Shown: positions 35,668-46,700 of the stretch, in pieces
How positions within the stretch are numbered: the first letter of the stretch is position 1
Layout of the letters: every line of letters begins with the position of its first letter
Assembly: GCF_000237925.1 (NCBI RefSeq)
Contig: NW_017386070.1
Span: forward strand, 186,001 to 250,000
Direction of reading: 5' to 3'
Source of the DNA: Schistosoma mansoni
Taxonomy: Eukaryota; Platyhelminthes; Trematoda; Strigeidida; Schistosomatidae
DNA: 64,000 nt
Made by a program: the position numbers and the translations under genes
The notes under the pieces: generated by a model
Seen by the model: only the letters and a program-made list of their open reading frames with translations
Database searches by the model: none
Told to the model about the DNA's origin: nothing

Positions 35668-36780
35668 GTATATGCGTTGTAGAACTCCCATTACTTGCGG
35701 CATTTTTAGTGGTGAGCCCGACGTGACACCTTTACCATACTTGGAAAGTACCTTAACATAAATGTTGCCACCTGTGCATCTGTCAACGAAGCAAAAGCTC
35801 AAGAGAAGTGCTAATGGTAATGTAAAGGGAGGTGATATTACGGTTTGGAAGGTCGATGGAATTCTACTAGCCATTCTCAAACGAATATTCTTAAACTTTC
35901 GACATCCGTAACAAGTGTGCTCTTTAGCTGCCATAATATCGAACTGAAATTTCTTGCTGTAGGAGTGTGTTGCCATGTTGAACTGAAATCAAATCATCTG
36001 AGGATTAAAGACACTTGCTTTCGCAAGATGAACTTCGACAGACTGAAATTTTAACTCAACTATAATGGCCTGTCAGTGTCTATAAGTCCTAACCAACAGT
36101 TACGGCCTATCACAGGTCGTCTTGTAGCTCTGTATGTCAGTGACATATTCATGGTTAGTATATTTTGTGGTGAAAGAAAACAAATCGATTTGCACAAAAT
36201 ATTGGCAGCTGTAGTAACTGAGTTACAAGATTTGTTAACAGTGAGTGTCAGGTACATCTGATATGAAATTAATAGCCGTCATTTGAGACACTCCAGCTCG
36301 TATAAGCGTTAAGTATATCGTCAGCAATTATGTATATCAGTTAACAACAAATGTGAGATATTAAGAACACGACTCAGTAGGTGAATGATGTACCCCAACG
36401 GCAAACGCTACTTCAGAATTGATGTCACATGACATCCAATTATAATCGTAATTGGTCGGGTAGTTTTATCTACTGAAATAATTCGTTAAGCTTAAAAAGT
36501 AATAAATATTGATATAAGGCAGCAAATGTTCACAAAAATTGAAGAACCTTAGCGACGATAGAAGCGAAAGGGGATAAGTGTAAGATGCAATAATAGAGAT
36601 TACAATAATGAACTACGTAATCCAAAGACTTACTCATCAATGTTAACCACTAATGTAGGTTATCTGTGTCGAATGGTTGAGAGCCTACTCCAGTTAGACG
36701 GTGTGGCTGTAAATCAATAGCTGTTTAAGTGTTAAACATTGGATGCTGACCACATTAGTTTTAGCGGACTTGTTTAGCTG
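35668..36780. mobile_element. Older LTR-element relic next to the young element
   Basis: Begins GTATATGCGTTGTAGAACTC, whose reverse complement recurs at about 38493-38522. TGGTGAGCCCGACGTGAC at 35710-35727 is like the primer-binding region of CsRn1/Boudicca-type Gypsy elements. A further stretch near 36655-36710 also has a diverged inverted counterpart near 38310-38370. This looks like an old, broken leader/LTR relic. The open stretch 36087-36257 inside it is unassigned. Confidence 0.4.
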
Positions 36781-38172
36781 AAGGTGTTTGGTCATGCATC
36801 CGCACCAGATAACGTTACAGCACAGCGTTGGAAACATCTCCTACGATCACTAGCCAGATTAGATCAATCGCTCCTCAATATATTGATAACGCATCAAATA
36901 CTGACAAACTCAGTGAATTCAAGATAGCCCTCAACAATAAGTTCTAGGCCTTGCACGATCTACTCACTAGAGAGCAAACTGTCATGGAGAACAACTGAAA
37001 ATGGATAAAAGAGGCAATCACTTCAACATGTCAGGAGGTTCTGAGCTTCGAAAATAACCACCACAAGGAATACATCACTGTTGGTACACTGGATAAGATT
37101 GAACAAGGGAGGAACAAGAAGGCAGCAATCAATACCAGCCGAACAAGAGCAGAAAAAGCCAACGCACAAGCCAAATACACAGAAGTAAACAAGCAAGTGA
37201 AGAAGAGCATCAGAACCGACAAACGTAAATATATGGAAGACTTAGCAATGACAGCGGAAAAGGTTGCAAGAGAAGGAAACATGCGACAACTGCATGATAC
37301 AACAAAGAAACTTGCTGGAAATTACCGTAAGCCGGAACGACCAGTAAAAAGCAGGGAAGGCAAGGCAATCATCAACATTGAAGAATAACGAAACAGGTGG
37401 GTAGAACACTTCAAAGAACTTTTGAATCGACCAGCTCCACTGAATCCACCTAACATCGAAGTAGCGCCCACAGACCTCCCAATAGATGTTGGCCCACCAA
37501 CAATTGAAGAGATCAGCATGGCCATTAGACAAATCAAGAGCGGCAAAGAAGCGGGACCAGACAATATCCCGGCAGAGGCGCTGAAAACAGATATAGCAGT
37601 AACTGCAAAGACACTCCATATTCTCCTCAGTAAGATTTGGGATGAAGAACAAGTACCAACAGATTGGAAAGGACTTCTGATCAAGATACCAAAGAAAGGC
37701 GATCTCAGCAAGTGCGATAACTACAGGGGCATCATTCTTCTCTCAATGCGAGGAAAAGTCTTCAACGGGGTATTGTTAAACAGAATGGAGGATTCCGTAG
37801 ACGCCCAACTGCGAGACCAACAGGCTGGATTCCCTAAGGATCGATCGTGCACAGATCAAATCGCAACTCTACGTATCATTGTAGAACAATCATTTGAGGA
37901 GGAAGAAATTAGGAAGAAGAGCTGGAAGTGGATTGGGCACACATTGAGGAACGCACCTAGCTGCGTCACAAGACAAGCACTCACATGGAATCCTGAAGGC
38001 CTTGGGAAAAGTGGAAGACCGAACAACACATTGCGCCTAGAAATGGAGACAGATATAAAAAGAATGAACAAAAACTGGATAGAACTAGAAAGGAAAGCTT
38101 AGGACAAAGTGGGCTGGAGAATGCTGGTTAACGGCTTATGCGGCATTTGGAGGAACAGGCGTAAGTAAGTAC
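36781..38172 (+). mobile_element. SR2-like RTE LINE, internally deleted
   Basis: It begins in the endonuclease-RT linker (KLSEFKIALNNKF near 36910) and continues through the frames at 37197-37388 and 37422-38102: [73 protein letters not shown]. After [10 protein letters not shown] it jumps to [17 protein letters not shown], losing the RT palm (including the FADD site) and thumb. The ending AGGCGTAAGTAAGTA fits the SR2 3' end. A few stops are present. Non-autonomous. Confidence 0.85.
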
Positions 38173-39960
38173 GTCTTGAGAATGAATTCGCTGAAAAGAG
38201 AACTGTTTGCTAAACCAATCATTCCTATTTAATGTCTTAATAAGTGTATACCGTTCACTACAAGGGTAATCCACTTTAGGTGCTAATCACGAAATGTGAC
38301 TTCGACGTTATCTGGTCCGTCACATCATTCCCGTCTAACTGGAGTTCGCCCGCTAATCATTCGATACAGATAATCTAGGTTACTGATTTACATACGTTTC
38401 TGTGACAACAATTGTGTCTGGATTTAATTCATCCGTCATCAAACTTGGCTCCGACGTTTTATTTTTAGGACTAAGAACGTAAAGATGTCACAAGTATTGG
38501 GAGTTCTACAACGCATATACACGTAACACCTTTATAACCGAAGTATGCCAACTCAGAAGTAAAGAGGTTCGACGTTATATTTGAAAGGCTGTCAATATTT
38601 CGGGAAGTGATTAATCTAGGCTGGTTAGCTGTTGTAGGAGATGTGAAGTACGGTGTACCCACTCGTGATATGGTGTGGATACGTGACCGAGCGCCTTCAG
38701 CTTGATAAGCCCAGTAAAATTAATGCGGTCAGTATATGATGTCGAGGACTTACAGAACTATTGGTCTTTGGGATTTATTTACCGCTACACACACCTGAGG
38801 TGTTTTGACAATCACTCGTGCGGCATATACACGTTCCGGAAGCATTGACTTTCAAGATCGTTCTACCCGAAAACTTCGAATCTTAGGATTTGTTTCGTAA
38901 TTTCGCTCTTTAGTTGTAGACCAAGTATGGGCATTCTTCTAGTTTATTCGTTAACCAAATGATCAATCTGGTTAGATACGAATGATCGAATTACGAGTTG
39001 TGTATGTGTTATTTACAACGTTCTCTTTCTCGTAACTCCCGAGATACTTCTTAATTGGGTCACGCCTGCAACCCACCTACTGACTGAACTGACATATTGA
39101 CAACATTTGGTTAGATTTTTTCGGTAAAGGCATGTTCCTTATGAGCAATGAAGAAGACTAGTTGTAAGGTTTGCATGATGCAAATCTTCAGCTGGTTATT
39201 TTAGCCAGTAGGTTATATTAGGCAAGTGTACTTTTATTAAATTCATAATCACTCAAAATACACGTTTTTAAAATAGACCTAAAGATGAAAAATTCTAGAA
39301 ATATGACTTTATAGTCCACCAATACCCATGAATATTCCAACGGCATTTGAAAGGCAACGAAAGTAGTAATGATGTTTACCTATATACAATACGTATTGTG
39401 ATATGTATCACCCCTAGTTTCCAGATTAGTAGTAAAACATAAGACCTCGGTGCATTCATAGGATATTATCAGGTGGGGCGGTACTTACTACTATTCGTTT
39501 CCACAATTTAACAGGACTAAAGTTTTGGATTAGTAACGAAGTTCACTCTACAATACATAACTGCCTTCTTACAAGGCTTGCAGACGAGCGAGAAAAAGGT
39601 ATTCCTGGTTTATTTATCCAGTTTATACACCATGATCAAGAGTTACAGTTATGTTTTGCAAACATAATCAGTACAGTACGAGTTATGATCAGCAACTAGC
39701 TAACACCCAACAGGACACTCAGTCGCTACAACGCAGCAACTCCGATCTTCGCGCCAAAAAATTCCTTCAAAGAATTCCACACGGCCACGAAGTCAGCGGA
39801 ATTTAGTGGTATTATGAAACCGCGACAAACTGGAAGAAATTATAATGTATGGATCGATTGCATTCGGTCAACACTAAGAAGGACTTGACACGCATGACAT
39901 TGATCACCACCCAGTGATCAATCAATTGTGATTACATCTCATTCCTACAGGAGGTCAGGC
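38173..39960. other. Repeat-derived region
   Basis: 38200-38522 on the minus strand is related to the LTR relic at 35668-36780: the same GTATATGCGTTGTAGAACTC start, then a diverged continuation. 39690-39800 is richer in GC than its flanks and is probably another repeat. No gene seen. Confidence 0.35.
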
Positions 39961-40190
39961 GCGGCCCGAATAGCTCAGTGGTAACGTCTCTGACTGTGAA
40001 GCTGAGTGACACGGGATCAAATCCGTCAGGGAGCACCAGTTCCCTCAAGATTACAGGTACACCTTGCTGACAAGTGCCAAGTAGCTCGAAACCTGGGTCC
40101 AGGGTTTCCTGTTGACCACCTCCAACCACCATCTTATGGTGCATAATGGGTAACAATAACAGTATAGGAATCAATTAACAACGATCTGTT
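39961..40190 (+). mobile_element. Sm-alpha-like tRNA-derived SINE with hammerhead remnant
   Basis: A pol III A box, TAGCTCAGTGG, is at 39971-39981 and a B box, GGATCAAATCC, at 40014-40024. A hammerhead-like arrangement follows: CTGACAA (40067-40073), GAAA (40088-40091), then GTC (40097-40099). The core deviates from CUGANGA by one base, so self-cleavage is doubtful. Schistosome Sm-alpha repeats are known to combine a pol III promoter with a hammerhead ribozyme. The head is tRNA-like but not a functional tRNA. Confidence 0.65.
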
Positions 40191-42270
40191 GACGTGAAAT
40201 GTATACCCAACATAGAACTGATCTCTGCTACACTGGAGGTGACAACTCTACTGAAGCTCGGTTCTTCAACCTTATCGATGATCTGGGATTATTCGAAAAT
40301 GTGAAGTCAGCAACTCGTTGGAGAAACAGTCAGACGCCATCGTGCTTAGACTGGGTATTCACAAGTGAAGAATTCCTAGTCTGAGACTCCTCAATTCTGG
40401 CCCCCCTGGGGACAAGTGAACACGCCGTCCATTCCTTCAGTTTGTCATCATAACTCAGCTAAGATATCTTGCCAACAACAGACGCTGGAATTTCAAACGG
40501 TTGAATGTGTCAGCTTTACAGGACTATCTACAACAGGTGGATTGGCATGCTCACCCTCAACTTGAAGTGGACATTCATTAGGATTTCTTACTACATACGC
40601 TCTTGTATGCTACAGAGCAGTCTGTTCCTCAAACGGTCACCAAAAGCTACAGGCAACCTGCAGTCATCAAGAATCGCACTCTTCGTTTGATAAGCCGCAA
40701 AAAGCACTGTTAGGCAGAATACAAACTAAATGATAACAATTGCGCGTACATGCAATACAAACGTATGAGGAACATATGTGCAAAGGCAATAAGAGGAGAC
40801 AGGGTTCAGTACCAGATCAAGCTTATCGATAAATTTGTCTGCAACCCGAAAAGCTTATTATGTTACGCAGCTTCTCTTCGACAAGGCAAAACTGGAGTTT
40901 CCCAACTGCTAAGTCCTAATGGTCCGACCAATAACGACGGTGATGCTGCCAATCTTTTGGCTGAACAATACTCTCGGACATTTCAACCGACCCACATCAG
41001 CTATACTGACGAAAGCTGCACCAGTACCTGCATAGGACTTTTCGAGGTGGACCTGAGCTCTGACATGGTGTTCGGTAAGCTGCAGCACCTAAGAAAAGAC
41101 ACTTCTCCCGGTCCGGTTATGGTTCATTCTGCTATACTGAGGGAAGCAGCTTCAATCCTGGTAACACCACTTAACGTGATGTTTTCACACTCGATAAGCC
41201 AAGGCAAACTGCTGGAAATTTGGAAGCTGGCTCACATCACACCAATTTTCAAAGGAGGTCGACGCGGTGAACCCTCAAGCTACCGACCACGGGCTTTTCT
41301 CTCCATACCTTTTAAAATGATGGAGTCACTAATATACGACGGTATACACGAATGCTTATTACCCCTAAAGTTCTTCTCACTCCAACAGCATGGTTTCAGT
41401 AAGGGTCATTCTTGTATGATCAACCTGCTGACTGCGGTGAATAGATGGACAACCATCCTTGATCGCAAGGGGAAGGTTGACGTCATTTACCTTGATTTCT
41501 CAAAAGCTTTTGATGGGGGTCAACCACATATGTCTTATCAATAAGCTTAAACGATTGGGTATCAAACCCCCCTTGATTGACTGGCTCACTTCATACCTAG
41601 AAAACCGACATTTTAAGGTCAGGTTAACTTCACTCTTTCTCAGGCTATGGAATGTCCTACTGGGGTCCCTCAGGAATCAATACTATGACATCTTCTCTTC
41701 TTGATTTACATTAACGACCTTCCACAACAAGTTTCATCTGACTTATTGCTTTTCGCTGATGATGTGAAACTTTGGAGAGAGATACGTTACCAAGAGGATA
41801 TACTAGCACTTCAGGAGGATCTGACTCGACTTCAAAGTTGTGCAGACAACAACTGACTTACCTTCAACACGTCAAAGTGTAAAGTAGTCAATCTGCGACA
41901 TGTCGCAGACTATAGTTACAACTTAGGAAACTCCTCTTTAGAAGTTTTCCAAGTAGAAAAAGATTTAAGTGTATTGTTACCCTACGACTTGAAGTCATAC
42001 GCTAACTGTGAAAAAAACGCATTTCAAGCAAACCTTCTACTCCGTAAGAGTCGTCAAATGCTGGAATTCGCTGCCTACTGAGCTAGTCCAAGCGACTTCC
42101 CAGGAGTCCTTTAAGAGGAAACTTGACTTATTCTTAAGGACTAAGGACAACATATTATTATGATTTACCAAATTCATTTTTTTCCTCTATTATCGTTATT
42201 ATACCTAGGTTTTTGCCTGGAGGTATTGGTGATCCACTGCTACTAGACACGGAAGCACGTTAAGCGAAAG
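40191..42270 (+). mobile_element. CR1-clade LINE (SR1-like), decayed
   Basis: A short endonuclease C-terminal piece lies at 40199-40384 (RWRNSQTPSCLDWVFTSEEF). The RT is in the frame 40750-41544 (FGKLQHLRKDTSPGP, HITPIFKGGRRGEPSSYRP, QQHGFSKGHS, VIYLDFSKAFD). It then moves to a second frame (INKLKRLGIKPPLIDWLTSY) and further on to LLFADDVKLWREI near 41742, with stops and frame changes between. The C terminus WNSLPTELVQATSQESFKRK is near 42062. The 3' end AGGTTTTTGCCTGGAGG near 42208 fits SR1-type elements. No ORF1 and most of the endonuclease lost. Confidence 0.8.
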
Positions 42271-43574
42271 CTTCTTCTATTCCGTCAACAACTATTAGAA
42301 CCATTTTGCTGGAATGCCTATAAAGTTAAACCAATCAGAATGATAATAGAAAGGTGGCGCAATCTTTGACTGGTAACTGTGTAACGGAGTTGAAATTGCT
42401 ATGTATGATATACTAATGCATTCTATTTTCTTTCTATTGCAGGGCGACCAAACATAAACTCTTTAGAGAAGAAGAGCAAGCCCTATGTACACTAAGCTTA
42501 CAGGATGACTCATAAGACTACTTTGTAAACTGACTCTTCCCGCTGTACTCTTGCGCACCGCGCCTTTTGATTTTAAAATAAAGAGGCTCGTGATTCCCAC
42601 TGTGTTCTCTCTTGTTGTGAAGTCCTCGTTTAACATTGTGTGCTGTGCTGTTTTTTAGATCTGTACTGCTGTTCTCTAACTGCTGATTCCACGTGTTACA
42701 ACTGTGTGGCGCTAATAGCGTTCACCTAGAAGCAGGAGTGATCTGAAACAACAACATAACAGTCAGGACCAGTAAATGCCTCTGAAGTAAGAACGCGGCG
42801 TACTGGCACAACAGATATGTATTTTAAAGTTGAAAGACGTGGTTCGAGTACAGAAAGAGAAAATTTATTACAAAATAGTTTTATCTATCGTACTGCAGGT
42901 TCAGCTTACGTAGGGCTTGTTCGTCTCCCAGCACGTTTACTTTTTACTGTCCTGCAATAAGAATAACAGACTCGCGTTGGTAACAGTAGGTATCATCACT
43001 ACTTTTAATATCCAATGGAAACGTATAGTGGAGTAGGCCCTTAGGGTGGTTTGTCTCTAAAGTTGTTCAGTATCAACCATTTAGATCCTCTGACTATTGG
43101 GATTGCAGTATAAAGCCAGGTATTTCATAATATTGATCAGTAGAAGGGTGTGAAATATAACGTGTGCTCGTTCTATTTTAGCCAGTTAGATAACGTAAAA
43201 GCTTGTTACCGAGTATCACTCCGAGTTTCCACAACTTACTTTAGTATATCGGAAAGACTTAAAAAATGTTTCATATTAAACTTCGCTGTTAACATAACAT
43301 GTCAAAGCAATTCTTTACATTAATTATAATCTAAATATTGATTAGTAAAATATGAAAGTCTAAATTACACACATTTGGCTTAGTTTGGATTTTTGATAGT
43401 ATTAGAGATTTGTAGTCTGTACTTGTTAAGTGAGACTTATCCACTGACAAAAACAAATAAACTCTCATAAAACACATTTATGGTTGCAAGTGTAAAATTT
43501 TGAGTTAGTGTGGAATTATCAATTAGTGCTGTAGAGTACCATTGCAATGATTTACCTAACAAACCTTTTTTTAG
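42271..43574. other. Intergenic stretch upstream of RPP38-like gene
   Basis: 42420-42960 is less AT-rich than its flanks, with possible 5' UTR or promoter DNA of the next gene or an unrecognised repeat. 42960-43574 is AT-rich. No exon identified. Confidence 0.4.
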
Positions 43575-43590
43575 GGTTACTACTCCTCCA

Positions 43591-43721
43591 ATGACTGAAC
43601 TGGCTCCGAGTTACATACAATCCACAAACTGTGTAAAAAAAACAGATCACACTTCGAAGAAAAAGCAAGCTCCTCCCCCCAAATATTTGTGTGTTCCCGG
43701 TTCATTGGCATTTTTGGATAA
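43591..43721 (+). CDS. RPP38: RPP38-like exon 1
   Basis: Starts at ATG (MTELAPSYIQSTNCVKKTDH) and ends LAFLD-AA before GTAAAT, phase 2. An acceptor, CCTTTTTTTAG, ends at 43574, only 16 nt before the ATG, so there is a non-coding 5' exon upstream or trans-splicing of a spliced leader. Confidence 0.65.
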
Positions 43722-46700
43722 GTAAATTTACAAGTATGAGGTTTACAGCCTACTTATGTATAGGATTTCAATTATTGATAAATCTAACTCATTATGCAGT
43801 GAAATCAGATGGTAATTAATTTATTATATTCTTCATCCCATATATATCAATATGTTAGTTTGTTTCAAAACAATGATATAGATATAGAGGTCGAAAAACT
43901 GCAAGCGCTCCAGAATGACCCGGATTCCAGTGACGTCCAGTCAGAAAGTGAATCTAAAGCCAAATTTTTAAAAATTGGAAAATCTCGTCGTCAATTAAGG
44001 AAAGAAATGAAACACGAATGGTTAAAAGTTTCGGATTGCCGAGTTTTCTGGTAATTGCACTTTTTAGTGTTGTGATTCTTGATACGAAAACGTTTATTGT
44101 CGTCCTATAATACTTGTTCAGTATTTGATTATGACTGAAACTTCAACTTTAGGCGATAACATTATAAACTAAATTACAAGGTAAGATCCATATTTGTGGA
44201 TGGAAAAAGCAAATCAATTTGTGCGATTGTAAACTTCTACTAGCTTAGGCGATGGCTGATGTACGTACGTACGAAGTTCTACGTTATTGCTGAATGACTG
44301 ACTAGTTCTAGCTGAATTTTAAATCAGATTGAAGAGGTACTTTACAACAAGACAGAACCCCATTAGGTAAATGAGTATAAAACAAGGCATAGTCTTTGTG
44401 AATGGGGTCTTCAAAATGTTGGAAGTCTTCTTTTTATGAATTGGCTAAAATGTGATACCATTGGTTAAAATGCCTTCACCGTTTATCTACTGGTTGTTCA
44501 TCGTTTTATTACATTGTTTATTTTATCACATTTCCTAATTTCTATTGATTTCTTCATGTTGTGATAGTGCAGCAATTCAAACCACCACACTCTTGTAGCA
44601 GGTTTTATATTGTTACATTGTGTTTTCATTCAATGTTACGTTTATTATATCCAGAGTTATTACTTCGAGTAGTAAGTTATGAGGACTAAATTCAGTCGTA
44701 TATTGTTAAACATGAAATAATACTTCGGTAGCTCAAATTAAAGCCAATTAACTAACATTTAAAGTAGTGATTTTATTTTTAAGTTGGTTCTGCGGACCTA
44801 TGAGACATGTTTGTAATTTCAGTCAGTGGATATTAAACACTCAGACATAGTTATTTTTATTATTTAAACACAAATATTGGTACAAGGAAGCACCAGACAA
44901 ATATGCGTCTCACAAATCTCATTTGATTTATGTGAGGGCTGTGATACTGCCAAGGTGCCCTAACTGAAGCAGGTGGTTTTCTTAGGGGGCCACACCCGGA
45001 GCCTTTGACCGAAAGATCTGATCCACAAGGCAGTGGAGCATCGTGAGGAGATGCAGTCCCATGGTAGCCGGTGACCAACGGTTGATTCATACGCCATTTG
45101 TTCCTTCAGGATACTGGAGCCCATGTGCACCATTGGTTTGGAATCAGGGTTTTCCAACTCCCCTAGGTGGACTCGAAGTGTCCACCAACCCGGTTAAAGC
45201 GCCGGACATTCACTTTTCGTCCTCTCAATTTCGTAAACAACAGTAATGTCACGAGAAGGCAGTGAGTAGGACTTCCCTGGCAGAGGCTATATATTCGCTG
45301 GCCATGTGAGAGCGTTTCGAGAGGGAGAGCGGACTCTCCCCAATCTCGACTGTACCAGGACATTTGGGGGCACTCAGACATAGTGCTCGTAGCAGGTGAC
45401 TCTAATGTCCAAGTAAGTAGCTTAAACTAAACAGAAAAACATTTAGGTTGACGTTTTGGTAGTCCGACTCAGCAGACAGATAATGATGACCGTCTGCTGC
45501 AACTGTGCCCAGACAACCGTTTATTTTTAACAGGCACTAACTTTAGGCATAAGGAGAGATATCGTCTAACATGGCGACCACCTGCACCAAACCAATGATG
45601 AACTCAAATAGACCATATTGCTATCAGTCATCGTTGGAGAGGCTCTGTAGAAGACTGCTGCTCGTTCTAGAATACATGCTTAGAATCTGGTCATGCTCTT
45701 ATACGAGCACGCATTTGCTTGCACCTCACTGGACGCAGAAAAGTCGCATCAAGAAGACCCATTCAAATTGAACTCAACGATCAGAAAGCCAAAGGTAAAT
45801 TCCGGGAACAACTGAAGTTACACTTGAGCAATTTTGAAAACGAGGCTGTAAAAATAGCAGCGACATCTATTAATGATTTAAGCTAAAGGGTTACGAAAAA
45901 CCCGTGGGTCTCTGCGATATCTAATGCATTGATAGACTCTCGTGAACTTATTTCATCAGCCTCCAAACACGATGAGGAGCGAAAATAAATCAAATCTAGG
46001 TTAATCAAAAGTCTACGGAACGATAATAAGCAGTAGTGGGCAACGAAAGCAAAAGAGAAGGGAAAGGCAGTGGCTGTGGTTAACACAAGACAGCTTTTCA
46101 GACTAATAAAAGAAACCGGAATCAAGAAATCAAATGTGAGACAATCTCGGAAAAATATGGCACTCTTATCTGCTCTCAGTCTAGACGTTTAGAACTATGG
46201 GCGGAACACTTTAAGGAGCAGTTCAGCTTGCCTTCAGCTACTTACCATTTCCAAACAACCTAAATGGAACATTGAGATAGGCCCCTCGACTCTAATTGAA
46301 GTTCATAAAGCTATAGCTAATCTGAAATGAGGAAGAGCAGCTGGTTCAGATGGATTGGTTTCATAATTCTTTAAGGACGGTGGTCAAGGTTTAGCGATTA
46401 GGTTGACTAATATTTTAGCTAAAATCTGAGATCCGGATGTAATCCCATCTAACTAGTACCACTGACCTTCCCTATATATAAGAAAGGATCAAAACCGTCC
46501 TGTGATAACCATAGAGGGATTAGTTTAATTAATATAGCGTCTAAAATACTAGCCTCAATAATTATCGGGCGCTTGACATGACTCGTGAATTGCAAACACG
46601 AGAAAACCTGATCGTGGCTGCATGGACCACATATTCACCATTTGTCAGACTCTAGAACACAAGCATGCTTATCGGCGTCCGACAATGGTGGTCTTTCTTG

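Noticed and set aside
39961-40035. Functional tRNA gene
   Set aside because: A and B boxes are present, but I could not form a convincing acceptor stem or anticodon arm, and the block continues into a SINE body.
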